A DNA stretch of 36,014 nt from an uncultured Mitsuokella sp. (lineage in GTDB: Bacteria > Bacillota > Negativicutes > Selenomonadales > Selenomonadaceae): positions 1-36,014 of the forward strand of contig CAMCBT010000016.1 of the NCBI GenBank assembly GCA_945873115.1, read 5' to 3'. Each line of letters begins with the position of its first letter. Position 1 is the stretch's first letter. The notes beneath the pieces were generated by a model. It was not told the DNA's origin. It made no database searches and saw only the letters and a list, made by a program, of their open reading frames with translations. Both the position numbers and the translations under genes were made by a program. This document shows, piece after piece, positions 24,179 through 32,680 of this stretch.

Positions 24179-24196
24179 GAATATTTTGGGGATGCC

Positions 24197-25072
24197 TCAG
24201 AAGGAGAATTTCTCTCCCGTCAGCTTTTCATAGGCTTCGATATACTTGGCAATCGTCTTGTCGATGACCTCCTGGGGGAGGTTGTAGTCGCTATTGGGGT
24301 TGGCCTTCAGCCAGTCGCGGACAAACTGCTTGTCGTAGGAGGGCTGTCCTTTTCCGGCCTCGTAGCCCTTGAGAGGCCAGAAGCGGGAGCTATCCGGCGT
24401 CAGCACCTCGTCGGCCAGCACGATATTGCCCGCCTCATCGAGGCCGAACTCGAACTTCGTGTCGGCGATGATGATGCCGCGCTTCAGGGCATAGTCGGCG
24501 CACTTCTTGTAGATGGCGAGCGTCAGCTCCCCCACCTTCTTGGCGTACTCCAGGCCGTGGCCCGGGAAGGTTTTTTCGAGGACCTTGGCGCCCTCCTCCA
24601 GGGAGACGTTCTCGTCATGGTCGCCGATCTCCGCCTTCGTGGAGGGGGTGAAGATGGGCTCCGGGAGCTTTTCCGACTCCTTGAGGCCGGCGGGGAGCTT
24701 GATGCCGCAAACGGTGCCGTCCTTTTGATAACTCTCCCAGCCGCTGCCGGTGATGTAGCCCCGGACGATGCACTCCATGGGAATCATGGTGAGTTTCTTG
24801 CACTTCATGCTCTTGCCGCGAAACTCCTCCTGCTGGAAGAACGCAGGCATCTCGCTGTTGTCCACCGTGAGCATGTGGTTCGGCACGATATCCTTTGTGA
24901 GATCGAACCAGAACTTCGACATCTGGGTGAGGACTGCGCCCTTCTTCGTGATCTTGTTCTTCAGGATGTGATCAAAGGCGGAAACCCTGTCCGTGGCCAC
25001 CATGATGAGGCCGTCCTCCACCTCATAGATTTCGCGGACCTTGCCGGACTTGACTGGGCTGTACGTTTTCAT
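24197..25072 (-). CDS. purC: Phosphoribosylaminoimidazole-succinocarboxamide (SAICAR) synthase
   Basis: Ligates aspartate to CAIR with ATP in de novo purine synthesis. The 291 residues from ATG 25072 (AGGAG seven bases upstream) include SGKVREIYEV (ATP-binding region), ATDRVSAFDHI, the PurC signature VRGYITGSGWESYQ, and IADTKFEFGLD. It is of the long, bacterial/eukaryote-like class of about 290-300 residues rather than the ~235-residue E. coli form. It has its own promoter and terminator and is separated from other pur genes. Confidence 0.96.
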   Translation of the reverse strand: MKTYSPVKSGKVREIYEVEDGLIMVATDRVSAFDHILKNKITKKGAVLTQMSKFWFDLTKDIVPNHMLTVDNSEMPAFFQQEEFRGKSMKCKKLTMIPMECIVRGYITGSGWESYQKDGTVCGIKLPAGLKESEKLPEPIFTPSTKAEIGDHDENVSLEEGAKVLEKTFPGHGLEYAKKVGELTLAIYKKCADYALKRGIIIADTKFEFGLDEAGNIVLADEVLTPDSSRFWPLKGYEAGKGQPSYDKQFVRDWLKANPNSDYNLPQEVIDKTIAKYIEAYEKLTGEKFSF

Positions 25073-25112
25073 GCTTCCACTCCTCATGGGCTCGTGTTGC
25101 TGCTACGCCCCC

Positions 25113-25141
25113 ATCATAGCCGTATTTTCATGCATTGTCAA
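25113..25141 (-). promoter_or_regulatory. Promoter of purC
   Basis: On the minus strand TTGACA (25141-25136), a 17-nt spacer and TATGAT (25118-25113). The -35 box lies inside the last codons of the gntR-type gene, whose stop is at 25128-25130. No purine riboswitch is apparent in the short (about 35 nt) leader. Confidence 0.8.
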
Positions 25142-25826
25142 TGGCGCGGGTCTCTTCTTTCTCGTCAAAGCGCTCCCGGAAGAGCGCGAGATGGCGGGTC
25201 ATGAAGTAATAGGCCTGCATGCCATTGCGCGTCTCCACGGCCTCCACGATTTTCCTGTGGAAATGCATGGTATTGACCTCCGTGAAGCCGCCGGCGTAGG
25301 CGATGTTCTCCTCGATGGACTGCTCGATGGCGACGGCAAGGCGGGCGATAACCCGGTTCCCGCTGGCCGCCGCCAGCGTCCGGTGGAAGGCCATATCCGC
25401 CTCCCCGTACCGCACCCCCGCCTCGATGCATTTTTCCGTCCGCTCCGCCGCCTCACGGATGGCGAGGATTTCCGCAGCCGTCGCCCGTTCCGCCGCCAGC
25501 TTTGCCACCGTGGGCTCGATGAGCAGCCGGACATTTAAGAGATCCAGCCGGATGTCGTCGTAGATGAAGTAAAGCCCCAGGGGATCGTCGGGAATGCCCT
25601 GCCGGGGGGACACGAACATGCCGGAGCCCTGCCGGGTCTCCAGGATATTCCGGGCGACGAGCATCTTCACCGCCTCCCGCAGGGTACTGCGGGAGACACC
25701 GAAGAGCTCCATGCAGGCCGTCTCCGTAGGAAGCCGCATCCCCGGCCCCATGCGGCTTTGGCGGATGTATTTCATGATGCGCCTTGTGACGGCTTCTGTG
25801 CGCGTCGTTTCTCTTTCTTCTGCCAT
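25128..25826 (-). CDS. FadR-type GntR transcriptional regulator, probable lactate regulator
   Basis: A 232-residue DNA-binding protein from ATG 25826 (AAAGGAT upstream); the longer frame crosses a terminator hairpin. A winged helix-turn-helix (about 10-75: LPTETACMELFGVSRSTLREA, then LETRQGSGMFV) is followed by an all-helical FCD ligand domain (about 95-215) with the metal/ligand residues D-MAFHRTL, H in MHFHRKIV and H in TRHLALF. FCD regulators such as LldR, LutR and PdhR bind small carboxylates. Its position directly after the lactate dehydrogenase gene suggests lactate or a related acid as effector; this is inference. It lies 36 nt past a strong terminator with no visible promoter between, so it is probably made by read-through. 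Confidence 0.88.
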   Translation of the reverse strand: MAEERETTRTEAVTRRIMKYIRQSRMGPGMRLPTETACMELFGVSRSTLREAVKMLVARNILETRQGSGMFVSPRQGIPDDPLGLYFIYDDIRLDLLNVRLLIEPTVAKLAAERATAAEILAIREAAERTEKCIEAGVRYGEADMAFHRTLAAASGNRVIARLAVAIEQSIEENIAYAGGFTEVNTMHFHRKIVEAVETRNGMQAYYFMTRHLALFRERFDEKEETRAIDNA

Positions 25827-25860
25827 AGGCGTATCCTTTCTTCTTCTCCCACAGGGTCTC

Positions 25861-25895
25861 AAAAAAGCGAGGAGCCTTTCGGTCTCCTCGCTTTT
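25861..25895. terminator. Intrinsic terminator between lactate dehydrogenase and the GntR regulator
   Basis: AAAAGCGAGGAG (25863-25874) and CTCCTCGCTTTT (25884-25895) form a perfect 12-bp stem with a 9-nt loop, and T runs on both strands (TTTTTT on the minus strand). It should end most transcripts of the etfB-etfA-lctD operon before the regulator. Confidence 0.92.
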
Positions 25896-25953
25896 CCTCA
25901 CCTCGCAGACAGGTGCCTCTTTGCATCTGAGGGATGTCAAGGCTTGCCGCACC

Positions 25954-27357
25954 TTATGCCTGGCAGACCTTATGGGGATTCAAGATATTCTTCGGGTCGA
26001 AGGCGGCCTTGATGCGGCGCATGAGGGCCAAGGCCTCCGGATCCAGGGACTCCTTCAGGTAGGGGCGCTTTGCTAGGCCGATGCCGTGCTCGCCGGATAC
26101 CTGGCCCTCCAGCTCATGGGCCTTCTTGTACATGAGCTCCATGGCCTTTTCCAGCATTTCCTTCCACTTGGCATCATCCATATCATCCCGGAGGATGTAG
26201 ACATGGAGGTTGCCATCGCCCGCATGGCCGAAGCTCTTGATGCGGATCTTCAGCTCCTTCTGGAGGCCGTGGACGTACTCCACGAATTCATTGACATGGC
26301 TGCGAGGAACCACCACGTCCACCTCGTCCATCTCCGTGGTGGAGCCCTTGATGGCCTCTAGGAAGGCGCCGCGGGACTTCCAGATGGGGGTGCTGCGCTC
26401 ATCCGTGTCGGCGATGAAGAGATCGATGGCCCCGTGCTCCAGGCAGATTTTCGCTACGCCGTCGTAGGCGTTCTCGATTTCCTGGACGGAAGCGCCGTCG
26501 AACTTCAAGAGGAGATACGCATCGGCACTCTTATCCGGGAAGGGACGGCCGAGATACTCCTCCGAGTCTACGATGACCTCCCGCTCCATGAATTCGATGG
26601 CCGTGGGGATGGCCTTCGACTGGATGATTTTCGGCACGGTGCCGATGGCCTGGGCGAGCGTCGGGAAGGGGATGAGGAGGCTCACGTTCTTCTGGGGGAG
26701 CGGCAGCAGCCGGAGCACGGCCTTCGTGACGAAGGCCAGCGTGCCTTCGGAGCCCACGATGAGATCCCGGAGATTGTAGCCGGAGCTGTTCTTCACGACC
26801 TTGCCGCCCACCTCAAGGACCTTGCCATCGGGCAGGACCAGGGTCAGGCCTCTCACAAAGTCCCGGGTGACACCGTACTTCACGGCCCGCATGCCGCCGG
26901 CGTTCGTGGAGATATTGCCGCCAATCGTCGCCGACTTCTCGCCCGGATCCGGCGGATAGAAGTAGCCCCGCTCCTCCACATAGGCGGCAATTTCCATCAG
27001 GAGCACGCCCGGCTCCACCGTGAGGGTCAGGTTGTCCTCATCCAGCTCCAGAATATTGTTCATGAGGGTCATATCGATCATGAGGCCGTGCTCCACAGCG
27101 ACGGCGGCCCCCACGAGGCCCGTGCCGGCACCCCGGGGCGTCACGACGATGTTGTTGTCGTAGGCGTACTTCATGAGCTTTGAGACTTCCTCGGTGCTCT
27201 TGACCCGCACCACCACATCCGGCCAGGCTTTCTCGGAGCTCAGCTCGTCGTGGCTGTATTCCTCATTGATAGTATCGCCCACGAGGACGCGCTCTTCGTC
27301 GGTAATCTCCCGGAAGACCTTGATGTCCTCGGCCGTTATCTTCTTGTAATCAGGCAT
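25954..27357 (-). CDS. lctD: FAD-linked lactate dehydrogenase (LctD-type, GlcD family)
   Basis: Oxidises lactate to pyruvate with FAD and passes electrons to the adjacent Etf. The 467 residues have a PCMH-type FAD-binding domain (about 40-220) with [36 protein letters not shown], and [16 protein letters not shown], and the C-terminal FAD-oxidase domain with [13 protein letters not shown] and [15 protein letters not shown]. Gene order etfB-etfA-lctD equals lctBCD of Acetobacterium woodii, whose complex couples endergonic NAD+ reduction by lactate to ferredoxin oxidation. Glycolate or another 2-hydroxyacid is the alternative substrate. It overlaps etfA by 8 nt; GGAGG lies inside the etfA end. 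Confidence 0.9.
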   Translation of the reverse strand: MPDYKKITAEDIKVFREITDEERVLVGDTINEEYSHDELSSEKAWPDVVVRVKSTEEVSKLMKYAYDNNIVVTPRGAGTGLVGAAVAVEHGLMIDMTLMNNILELDEDNLTLTVEPGVLLMEIAAYVEERGYFYPPDPGEKSATIGGNISTNAGGMRAVKYGVTRDFVRGLTLVLPDGKVLEVGGKVVKNSSGYNLRDLIVGSEGTLAFVTKAVLRLLPLPQKNVSLLIPFPTLAQAIGTVPKIIQSKAIPTAIEFMEREVIVDSEEYLGRPFPDKSADAYLLLKFDGASVQEIENAYDGVAKICLEHGAIDLFIADTDERSTPIWKSRGAFLEAIKGSTTEMDEVDVVVPRSHVNEFVEYVHGLQKELKIRIKSFGHAGDGNLHVYILRDDMDDAKWKEMLEKAMELMYKKAHELEGQVSGEHGIGLAKRPYLKESLDPEALALMRRIKAAFDPKNILNPHKVCQA

Positions 27358-28546
27358 GGATGGATCCTCCTTTTTTGATGCGCTCTATGAGGGCCGGCAC
27401 GATTTCGTAGAGATCACCGACGACGGCGTAGTTTGCTACCTTGAAGATAGATGCTTTCGGGTCGGAGTTGATGGCGAAGATGAGATCCGAGTGATCCATG
27501 CCCGCCACGAACTGGATGGCTCCGGAGACGCCGCAGGTGATGAGGAGCTTCGGGCGAACCGTGCGGCCGGAGAGACCGATCTGGTGCTTGGCATCCATCC
27601 AGCCCCCCTCCACCAGGGGACGGGTGCAGGCGATTTCACCGCCCAGGGCATCCGCCAGATCCCGGAGCAGGTTGAGGTCTTCCTTCTTTTTGACGCCGCG
27701 GCCTGCCACCACGAGGACATCGGCATTCTCGATGGACTTCTCCTTTGCCTTCGGCGTGACGGAGAGCACCTCGATGCTCGTCTTCAGATCCTCTGCCGGA
27801 ACCTCCAGCATCTCGATTTCGCCGGAGGCAGAGTCGCTGCGCTCCGGGGCATCCATAATCTTATAGCGCACCGTGGCCATCTGGGGACGGGTGCGGGTGG
27901 TGAGAATCTCCGCCATGATGTTGCCGCCGAAGGCCGGGCGAATCTGGACAAGATCCGTATTCTCCCGCATGTCGAGGATGGTGCAGTCGGCGGTGAGGCC
28001 CGTCTTGAAGCGGGCGGCGACGCGGGGCGCCAGCTGGCGGCCCACCGGGGTCGCCCCCACCAGGATAGCCGTGGGCTTTACCTTCCGCACGAAGCGGGCG
28101 AAGACATTCGTATAGGCCTCGATGTTGAAGGACTCGAGGGCCTTATTTTCCGCCACGAAGACCTTGTCCACCCCATAGTGGCGAAGCTCCTCCGCCTTGT
28201 CCTTGATGCCGTCGCCGATGAAGAGGGCATAGACGGGATGGTTGATTTTCGCCGCCAGCTCCTTCGCCTTGCCGATTAGCTCCAGGGTCACCGGATGGAT
28301 GCGGCCCCCCACGTGGTCCACATAGACGGTGATGCCGCGCCACTCGTCCTTGTTGACCTTCGGGCCCTCATCCTCCTCCACGAACTCCATGGCTCCGCCA
28401 CCCTTCCGGACGCAGAGCTTGCAGAGCTTGCAGGCGGCATTGATTTCCAGCTTGCCGTCCTTTTCCTCCATGGCGCCGAAGGGGCAGATTTTCATAAATT
28501 CTTGGATATCCTTGATCTTGTCCTGATGGACAACGAGCTTTCCCAT
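27350..28546 (-). CDS. etfA: Electron transfer flavoprotein alpha subunit with N-terminal iron-sulfur module
   Basis: The FAD-carrying Etf subunit of the lactate dehydrogenase complex, 398 residues, longer than the ~320-residue classical form. The extra N-terminus holds four cysteines, C21 (ICPFGA) and C39-C42-C45 (CKLCKLC), enough for one [4Fe-4S] cluster as in LctC of A. woodii. The alpha domain follows, and the C-terminal FAD-binding part has [41 protein letters not shown] and [23 protein letters not shown] precedes the ATG; the gap to etfB is 21 nt. The iron-sulfur module supports a confurcating role with ferredoxin. Confidence 0.94.
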   Translation of the reverse strand: MGKLVVHQDKIKDIQEFMKICPFGAMEEKDGKLEINAACKLCKLCVRKGGGAMEFVEEDEGPKVNKDEWRGITVYVDHVGGRIHPVTLELIGKAKELAAKINHPVYALFIGDGIKDKAEELRHYGVDKVFVAENKALESFNIEAYTNVFARFVRKVKPTAILVGATPVGRQLAPRVAARFKTGLTADCTILDMRENTDLVQIRPAFGGNIMAEILTTRTRPQMATVRYKIMDAPERSDSASGEIEMLEVPAEDLKTSIEVLSVTPKAKEKSIENADVLVVAGRGVKKKEDLNLLRDLADALGGEIACTRPLVEGGWMDAKHQIGLSGRTVRPKLLITCGVSGAIQFVAGMDHSDLIFAINSDPKASIFKVANYAVVGDLYEIVPALIERIKKGGSIHA

Positions 28547-28567
28547 AATCTCGACTCTCCCTTTCCG

Positions 28568-29359
28568 TCAGCCGATGAACTTCTTCTCATGCAGGAGGGC
28601 CTGCATCTTTGTGGCGAGCTCCTCGCCGCTTCCCGTCCAGGTCTCGTGCTTCTTGTCCATCGGCGGCGGGAAGATCTTTTCCACCTGGGTCGGGGAGCCG
28701 GAGAGGCCGTAGTGCTTCGGGTTCTTGTCCTCCATGTCGATGAGGATGTAGGAGGCGATGGGCTGATCCTTCGTCTTTTGCTTCCTTAAATAGCTCGGGA
28801 GGCGGGGCTCATTGATGTCCTTCTCCACCGTCAGGAGGCAGGGGAAGGCGACCTTGACCCGCTCGATGTCCTCGGGCATGTCCATGTCAACGATGATAGC
28901 ACCGTCCTTGACCTCCTCGATCTTCTTCACGTTGCAGACGCAGGGGATGCCGAGATCCTCGGAGATCTCCGGCCCCACCTGGGCCGTGTCGCCGTCCGTC
29001 GTCTGGAGGCCGCAGAGGATGAGGTCCGGCATGCCGAACTTCCGGATGCCCTGGGAAAGGGTGTAGCTGGTGGCAAGCACGTCCGCGCCGCCGAACTGGC
29101 GATCCGTGATGAGAGCTCCCTCATCGGCGCCCATGGCAAAGGCCTCGTAGAGGACGGCCTTCGCCTGGGGCGGCCCCATGGTGATGACATTGACCTTGCC
29201 GCCATACTGCTCCCGAAGGCGGAAGGCTGCCTCAAGGGCAAATAGGTCATACGGATTCATCTTGGAATCCGCGCCATCGCGCTTCAGGACGCCCGTGACC
29301 GGATCCACCTGAACCTTGTTGGATCCAGGCACCTGCTTGATACAAACGAGAATATCCAT
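28568..29359 (-). CDS. etfB: Electron transfer flavoprotein beta subunit (bifurcating type)
   Basis: The 263-residue partner subunit: MDILVCIKQVPGSNKV at the start, NPYDLFALEAAFRL, and CGLQTTDGDTAQVGPE (about 116-131), the motif that in bifurcating Etfs holds the second FAD instead of AMP. The C-terminal arm (RKQKTKDQPIASYILIDM) wraps the alpha subunit. It is the first gene of the operon, with GGGGGAG close to ATG, transcribed leftward from the shared control region. Confidence 0.94.
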   Translation of the reverse strand: MDILVCIKQVPGSNKVQVDPVTGVLKRDGADSKMNPYDLFALEAAFRLREQYGGKVNVITMGPPQAKAVLYEAFAMGADEGALITDRQFGGADVLATSYTLSQGIRKFGMPDLILCGLQTTDGDTAQVGPEISEDLGIPCVCNVKKIEEVKDGAIIVDMDMPEDIERVKVAFPCLLTVEKDINEPRLPSYLRKQKTKDQPIASYILIDMEDKNPKHYGLSGSPTQVEKIFPPPMDKKHETWTGSGEELATKMQALLHEKKFIG

Positions 29360-29403
29360 TGTGCTCCCCCTTGTTTCAATTCATCATACTTATCATGGCT
29401 TAT

Positions 29404-29432
29404 ATTCTAGCGCATTTTTTCGCGTTTGTATA
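29404..29432 (-). promoter_or_regulatory. Probable promoter of etfB-etfA-lctD
   Basis: On the minus strand TATACA (29432-29427), a 17-nt spacer and TAGAAT (29409-29404). The weak -35 overlaps the palindrome TGTATACA, the usual place for a repressor of FadR type. The predicted leader is about 38 nt. Confidence 0.55.
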
Positions 29433-29674
29433 CATTGTGAAGAAAATAACTTATCGTATCATTGTGATAATTTATTTTCCCTCTCATCTTGTTTGACATT
29501 TCTGCGCATTTCCACGACCAGCCTTGGGAAAACTTACTGTTTTATACGGATTTAATGCGTACTTTGCAGGTATTATCCCCCAAACACCCGCTTTATCCCC
29601 CATTTCCATCATTCTCTGTCCTTTTCGAATTGTCACGCAACAAAAGAAAAAACGACATTTTTCACGATAATCTA

Positions 29675-29703
29675 TTGACTGGATTGCAATAAATATATAT
29701 AAT
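29675..29703 (+). promoter_or_regulatory. Promoter of lutC-lutBA-lctP
   Basis: TTGACT (29675-29680), a 17-nt spacer and a perfect TATAAT (29698-29703). The start near 29710 gives a leader of about 85 nt containing the dyad TCGGAT/ATCCGA, a candidate operator or hairpin. Confidence 0.85.
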
Positions 29704-29794
29704 GGTCTTGTATTTATTTATCGGATGAATCTGTGTATCCGAGCAAAAATGCCAACAATGTGAAGAGATACAGCTTCATTTAGGAGGGCTTTCA

Positions 29795-30394
29795 ATGAAA
29801 AAGGTTTATGAGAACTGGCCGGAACTCTTCTCAAAGGAGACCATCGATCCGAAATGGTGGGACAAGTTCGAGGCGAATGCCAAGGCCGCCTCGGCGGAAA
29901 TCCACCGGGTCAAGGACTACGATGCGGCGAAGAAGGAAATCGACACCATCCTGAAGGAGTTCGACCCGAAGAGCATCATCGCCGTGGGCGGCGAGGAAAA
30001 CCCGAAGCTGGCGGAAATCTACGCAGGCCTCAACACCGCCGCTCACCCGGTCTACACGGATAAATATGAAATCGCCGAGCATGCGCCGACGGCGGACGTG
30101 GGCTTTTCCTGCGCAGAGTTCGGCGTGGGCGAGACGGGAAGCGTCTGCGTCGACACCTACTCCTACGAGGCCCGAGTGGTGGGCATGCTGCCCCCCGTCC
30201 ACATCGTCTTCCTAAATTCCAACTATATTACGGAAAATGTTTCCACCGCTTTCAAGATTATCGCGAAGGGCTTCAAGAAGGGCCACATGGGCTTCATCAC
30301 GGGCCCAAGCCGCACGGCGGACATCGAGCGGGTGCTGACCCTCGGCGTCCACGGCCCGAGCCGCTTCTTTATCATCGCAATCGACGAAGCCTAA
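29795..30394 (+). CDS. lutC: LutC-type LUD-domain protein of lactate oxidation
   Basis: A 199-residue LUD (lactate utilisation) domain protein of the LutC/YkgG group, which acts with LutA and LutB to oxidise L-lactate to pyruvate. Recognisable stretches are IIAVGGEENPKLAEIYAG, ADVGFSCAEFGVGETGSV (the LUD signature around 100-117) and FITGPSRTADIERVLTLGVHGP near the C-terminus, where GPS-TADIE is conserved. There is no signal peptide. GGAGG lies seven bases before ATG. It is the first gene of the operon, 16 nt before the lutB-lutA fusion. Confidence 0.92.
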   Translation: MKKVYENWPELFSKETIDPKWWDKFEANAKAASAEIHRVKDYDAAKKEIDTILKEFDPKSIIAVGGEENPKLAEIYAGLNTAAHPVYTDKYEIAEHAPTADVGFSCAEFGVGETGSVCVDTYSYEARVVGMLPPVHIVFLNSNYITENVSTAFKIIAKGFKKGHMGFITGPSRTADIERVLTLGVHGPSRFFIIAIDEA

Positions 30395-30410
30395 GCAGGA
30401 GGAAACCATC

Positions 30411-32579
30411 ATGGCTGCAAGAAACCTACATAAAGAAATAGATGAAAAGCTCCACGACAACGTCCTGCGCACGGCGCTGGGAAAGTTCGCCGAGCAGTAC
30501 CCGGGAGCCCGCCTCAAGTCCTATGAGGGGGAGGACATCGAGGCCCTCCGCACAGATCTCGCCCAGATGAAGCATTATTCCGTCCAGCACCTGACGGAGT
30601 TGGCGGATCAGTTCGAGAGCGAGGCAAAGAAGCGGGGTTGCGAGGTCTTCCGGGCAAAGGATGGGGACGCCGTCAAGGAGTACCTTCTGAAGATTTGCCG
30701 GGAAAACAACGTCAAGCGCATCGCCAAGTCCAAGTCCATGGCCAGCGAGGAAATCCGCCTCAATGAGTACTTCACGGACAAGGGCATCCACATCCGGGAG
30801 ACGGATCTGGGCGAATGGATGCTTTCCGTCGCCGGGCAGCACCCCTCCCACATGGTCATGCCCGCAATCCACCTGAATAAGGAGCAGTGCGCCGGATTTT
30901 TCTCCAAGGAACTCAACAAGGATATCCCCAGCGATATCCCCTTCATGGTGCAGACGGCTCGCCAGGTTCTCCGGGAGGAATTCCTGAATGCGGACATCGG
31001 CATGACGGGCGCCAACTTCGGCATCGCGGAGAACGGTGCCATCGGCCTGGTGACGAACGAGGGTAACGCCCGCATCGTCACCACGCTCCCCCGCATCCAG
31101 GTCATCCTCATCGGCTACGAGAAGCTCATCCCGAAGATCGAGGATGCGGCAAAGATCCTCCGGCTCCTGCCTAGGAACGGCACCTGCCAGAAGATGACCA
31201 GCTACATGACCATGGTGGACGGAGCGAATCCGGTCATGGTGAAGGAAGACGGCAAGTGGGTGGAGAAGGACCGGAAGGTCTACGTCATCCTCCTGGACAA
31301 CGGCCGCCTGGAGGCCGCAAAGGATCCGAAATTCCAGGAGGCCTTCCACTGCGTCCGCTGCGCCTCCTGCCTGAACGTCTGCCCCATCTGGACGCTGGTG
31401 GGCGGCAACGTCTACGGCCACATCTACTCCGGCGGCATCGGCGCCATCCTGACGGGCCTTCTCGGCAACGGCCTGAAGGACTTCTCCCAGTTCAGCGATC
31501 TTTGCATCGGCTGCCGCAAGTGCGTGGAAATCTGCCCGGGCAAGATTCCCATTCCGGACCTCATCGACGAGCTCCGGAACCGCAACGTCAAGGCCAACGG
31601 CATGCCGCTCCCGGAGAAGGTGGCCTTCCAGAGCATCCTCTCAAACCGGAAGCTCTTCCACACGCTCCTGCGCATCGGCTCCAAGGCCCAGGCGCCCGTC
31701 AAGAGCGGCAAGTTCATCCGCCATCTGCCCCTCTTCTTCGCGGGGCTCACGAAGGACAGGAGCCTGCCGGCCATCGCCGCCGTGCCCTTCCGTGACCGGG
31801 CCAAGAAGCTTCTTGAGAAGAATCCGGCGAACCCGAAGCTGAAGGTCGCCTTCTTCTCCGGCTGCAACATGGACTTCGTCTTCCCGGATACGGCGGAGAA
31901 CGTGGTGAAGGTCCTGCAGGATGCCGGCGTCGCCGTCGCCTTCCCGGAGGCCCAGAGCTGCTGCGGCAAGCCCGCCATGGGCATGGGCGACCGGGATACA
32001 GGCCGAAAGCTCGCCAAGCAGAACATCGAGGCCATCCTGGCGGAAAACCCGGATGCCATCGTCTCCGCCTGCCCCACCTGCACCGAGACCCTCGAAAAGA
32101 CGTATGTACAGCTCTTCGAGGATGACCCCTCCATGCTGGAGAAGGTGAAGAAGTTCAGCTCGAAGGTGCGGGAGTTCACGGATCTCGTGGCGGAACTCTA
32201 CGAGAAGGAAGGGCGCCTCAAGAAGGCCCCGGGCGGCCAGAAGGTCACCTACCACGACTCCTGCCATATCAGCCGCGGCCTCGGCATCCGCAAGCAGCCC
32301 AGAGACCTTCTCGAGTCCACGCAGGGCGTAGACTTCGTGGAGATGAAGAACTCCGACAAGTGCTGCGGCATGGCCGGCGCCTTCGGCGTCAAGTACGCGG
32401 AAATCTCCATGCCCCTCCTAAAGGAGAAGGTAGCAAATATCAAGGACACGGGGGCAGAAATCTGCGCCGTGGCGTGCCCCGCCTGCATGATGCAGATTGC
32501 CGGCGGCCTCGACAAGCAGCTGCCGAACGTCCACGTAAAGCATATTGCGGATATCCTTGCGGAAGCCATTGAAAAGTAA
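30411..32579 (+). CDS. LutB-LutA fusion: LUD, two [4Fe-4S] clusters and two CCG domains
   Basis: A 722-residue fusion of the two iron-sulfur subunits of Lut lactate oxidase. Residues 1-300 are the LutB-type LUD domain (KSKSMASEEIRLNEY, GMTGANFGIAENGAIGLVT). Then come two ferredoxin-type clusters: C314-C317-C320-C324P and C365-C368-C371-C375P. Residues 475-722 are LutA-like with two CCG modules: C485, CCG 517-519, C554/C557, and C618, CCG 651-653, C689/C692, as in heterodisulfide-reductase-type cysteine-rich domains. In Bacillus subtilis lutA and lutB are separate genes, so this chain joins both; all cysteines are kept. AGGAGG lies eight bases before ATG. Substrate by family is L-lactate. Confidence 0.92.
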   Translation: MAARNLHKEIDEKLHDNVLRTALGKFAEQYPGARLKSYEGEDIEALRTDLAQMKHYSVQHLTELADQFESEAKKRGCEVFRAKDGDAVKEYLLKICRENNVKRIAKSKSMASEEIRLNEYFTDKGIHIRETDLGEWMLSVAGQHPSHMVMPAIHLNKEQCAGFFSKELNKDIPSDIPFMVQTARQVLREEFLNADIGMTGANFGIAENGAIGLVTNEGNARIVTTLPRIQVILIGYEKLIPKIEDAAKILRLLPRNGTCQKMTSYMTMVDGANPVMVKEDGKWVEKDRKVYVILLDNGRLEAAKDPKFQEAFHCVRCASCLNVCPIWTLVGGNVYGHIYSGGIGAILTGLLGNGLKDFSQFSDLCIGCRKCVEICPGKIPIPDLIDELRNRNVKANGMPLPEKVAFQSILSNRKLFHTLLRIGSKAQAPVKSGKFIRHLPLFFAGLTKDRSLPAIAAVPFRDRAKKLLEKNPANPKLKVAFFSGCNMDFVFPDTAENVVKVLQDAGVAVAFPEAQSCCGKPAMGMGDRDTGRKLAKQNIEAILAENPDAIVSACPTCTETLEKTYVQLFEDDPSMLEKVKKFSSKVREFTDLVAELYEKEGRLKKAPGGQKVTYHDSCHISRGLGIRKQPRDLLESTQGVDFVEMKNSDKCCGMAGAFGVKYAEISMPLLKEKVANIKDTGAEICAVACPACMMQIAGGLDKQLPNVHVKHIADILAEAIEK

Positions 32580-32594
32580 TTGAGGACCTAGGGA

Positions 32595-32628
32595 TTGAAA
32601 GGCGTCCCGTCTGCGGGATGCCTTTCAA
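32595..32628 (+). other. Stable intercistronic hairpin without U tract
   Basis: TTGAAAGGCGTCCCG (32595-32609) and CGGGATGCCTTTCAA (32614-32628) form a 15-bp stem with one G-U and a 4-nt loop. It is followed by AAAA, not T, on the plus strand, so it is not a classical terminator. Such hairpins commonly protect the 3' end of an upstream cistron or mark a processing site, here between the Lut fusion and the permease. Confidence 0.65.
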
Positions 32629-32680
32629 AAAAGCCTTCGGAAAAGAACGAGATTTCTGACAAGAATAGGAGTGGTACCGT

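Larger units (their letters stand above)
29360..29794. other. Divergent control region of the two lactate operons
   Basis: No gene is seen. The stretch is A+T-rich and holds a promoter at each end. Candidate regulator sites are the palindrome TGTATACA (29427-29434) overlapping the leftward -35, TTATC-N10-GATAA (about 29451-29470), and TCGGAT-N10-ATCCGA (about 29720-29741) in the rightward leader. A 16-nt word ACAWTGTGAAGARAWW occurs at 29432-29447 and 29755-29770 (12 of 16 identical), once near each operon. The middle 29480-29660 shows no clear structure. Confidence 0.55.

Noticed and set aside
23822-25204. 460-codon plus-strand open frame spanning the transposase scrap and purC
   Set aside because: Its first ~60 codons are the transposase remnant and the rest is antisense to purC and the GntR-type gene.
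32595-32628. Terminator between the Lut fusion and the lactate permease
   Set aside because: The hairpin is strong, but A residues rather than T follow it on the coding strand; listed as an intercistronic hairpin instead.
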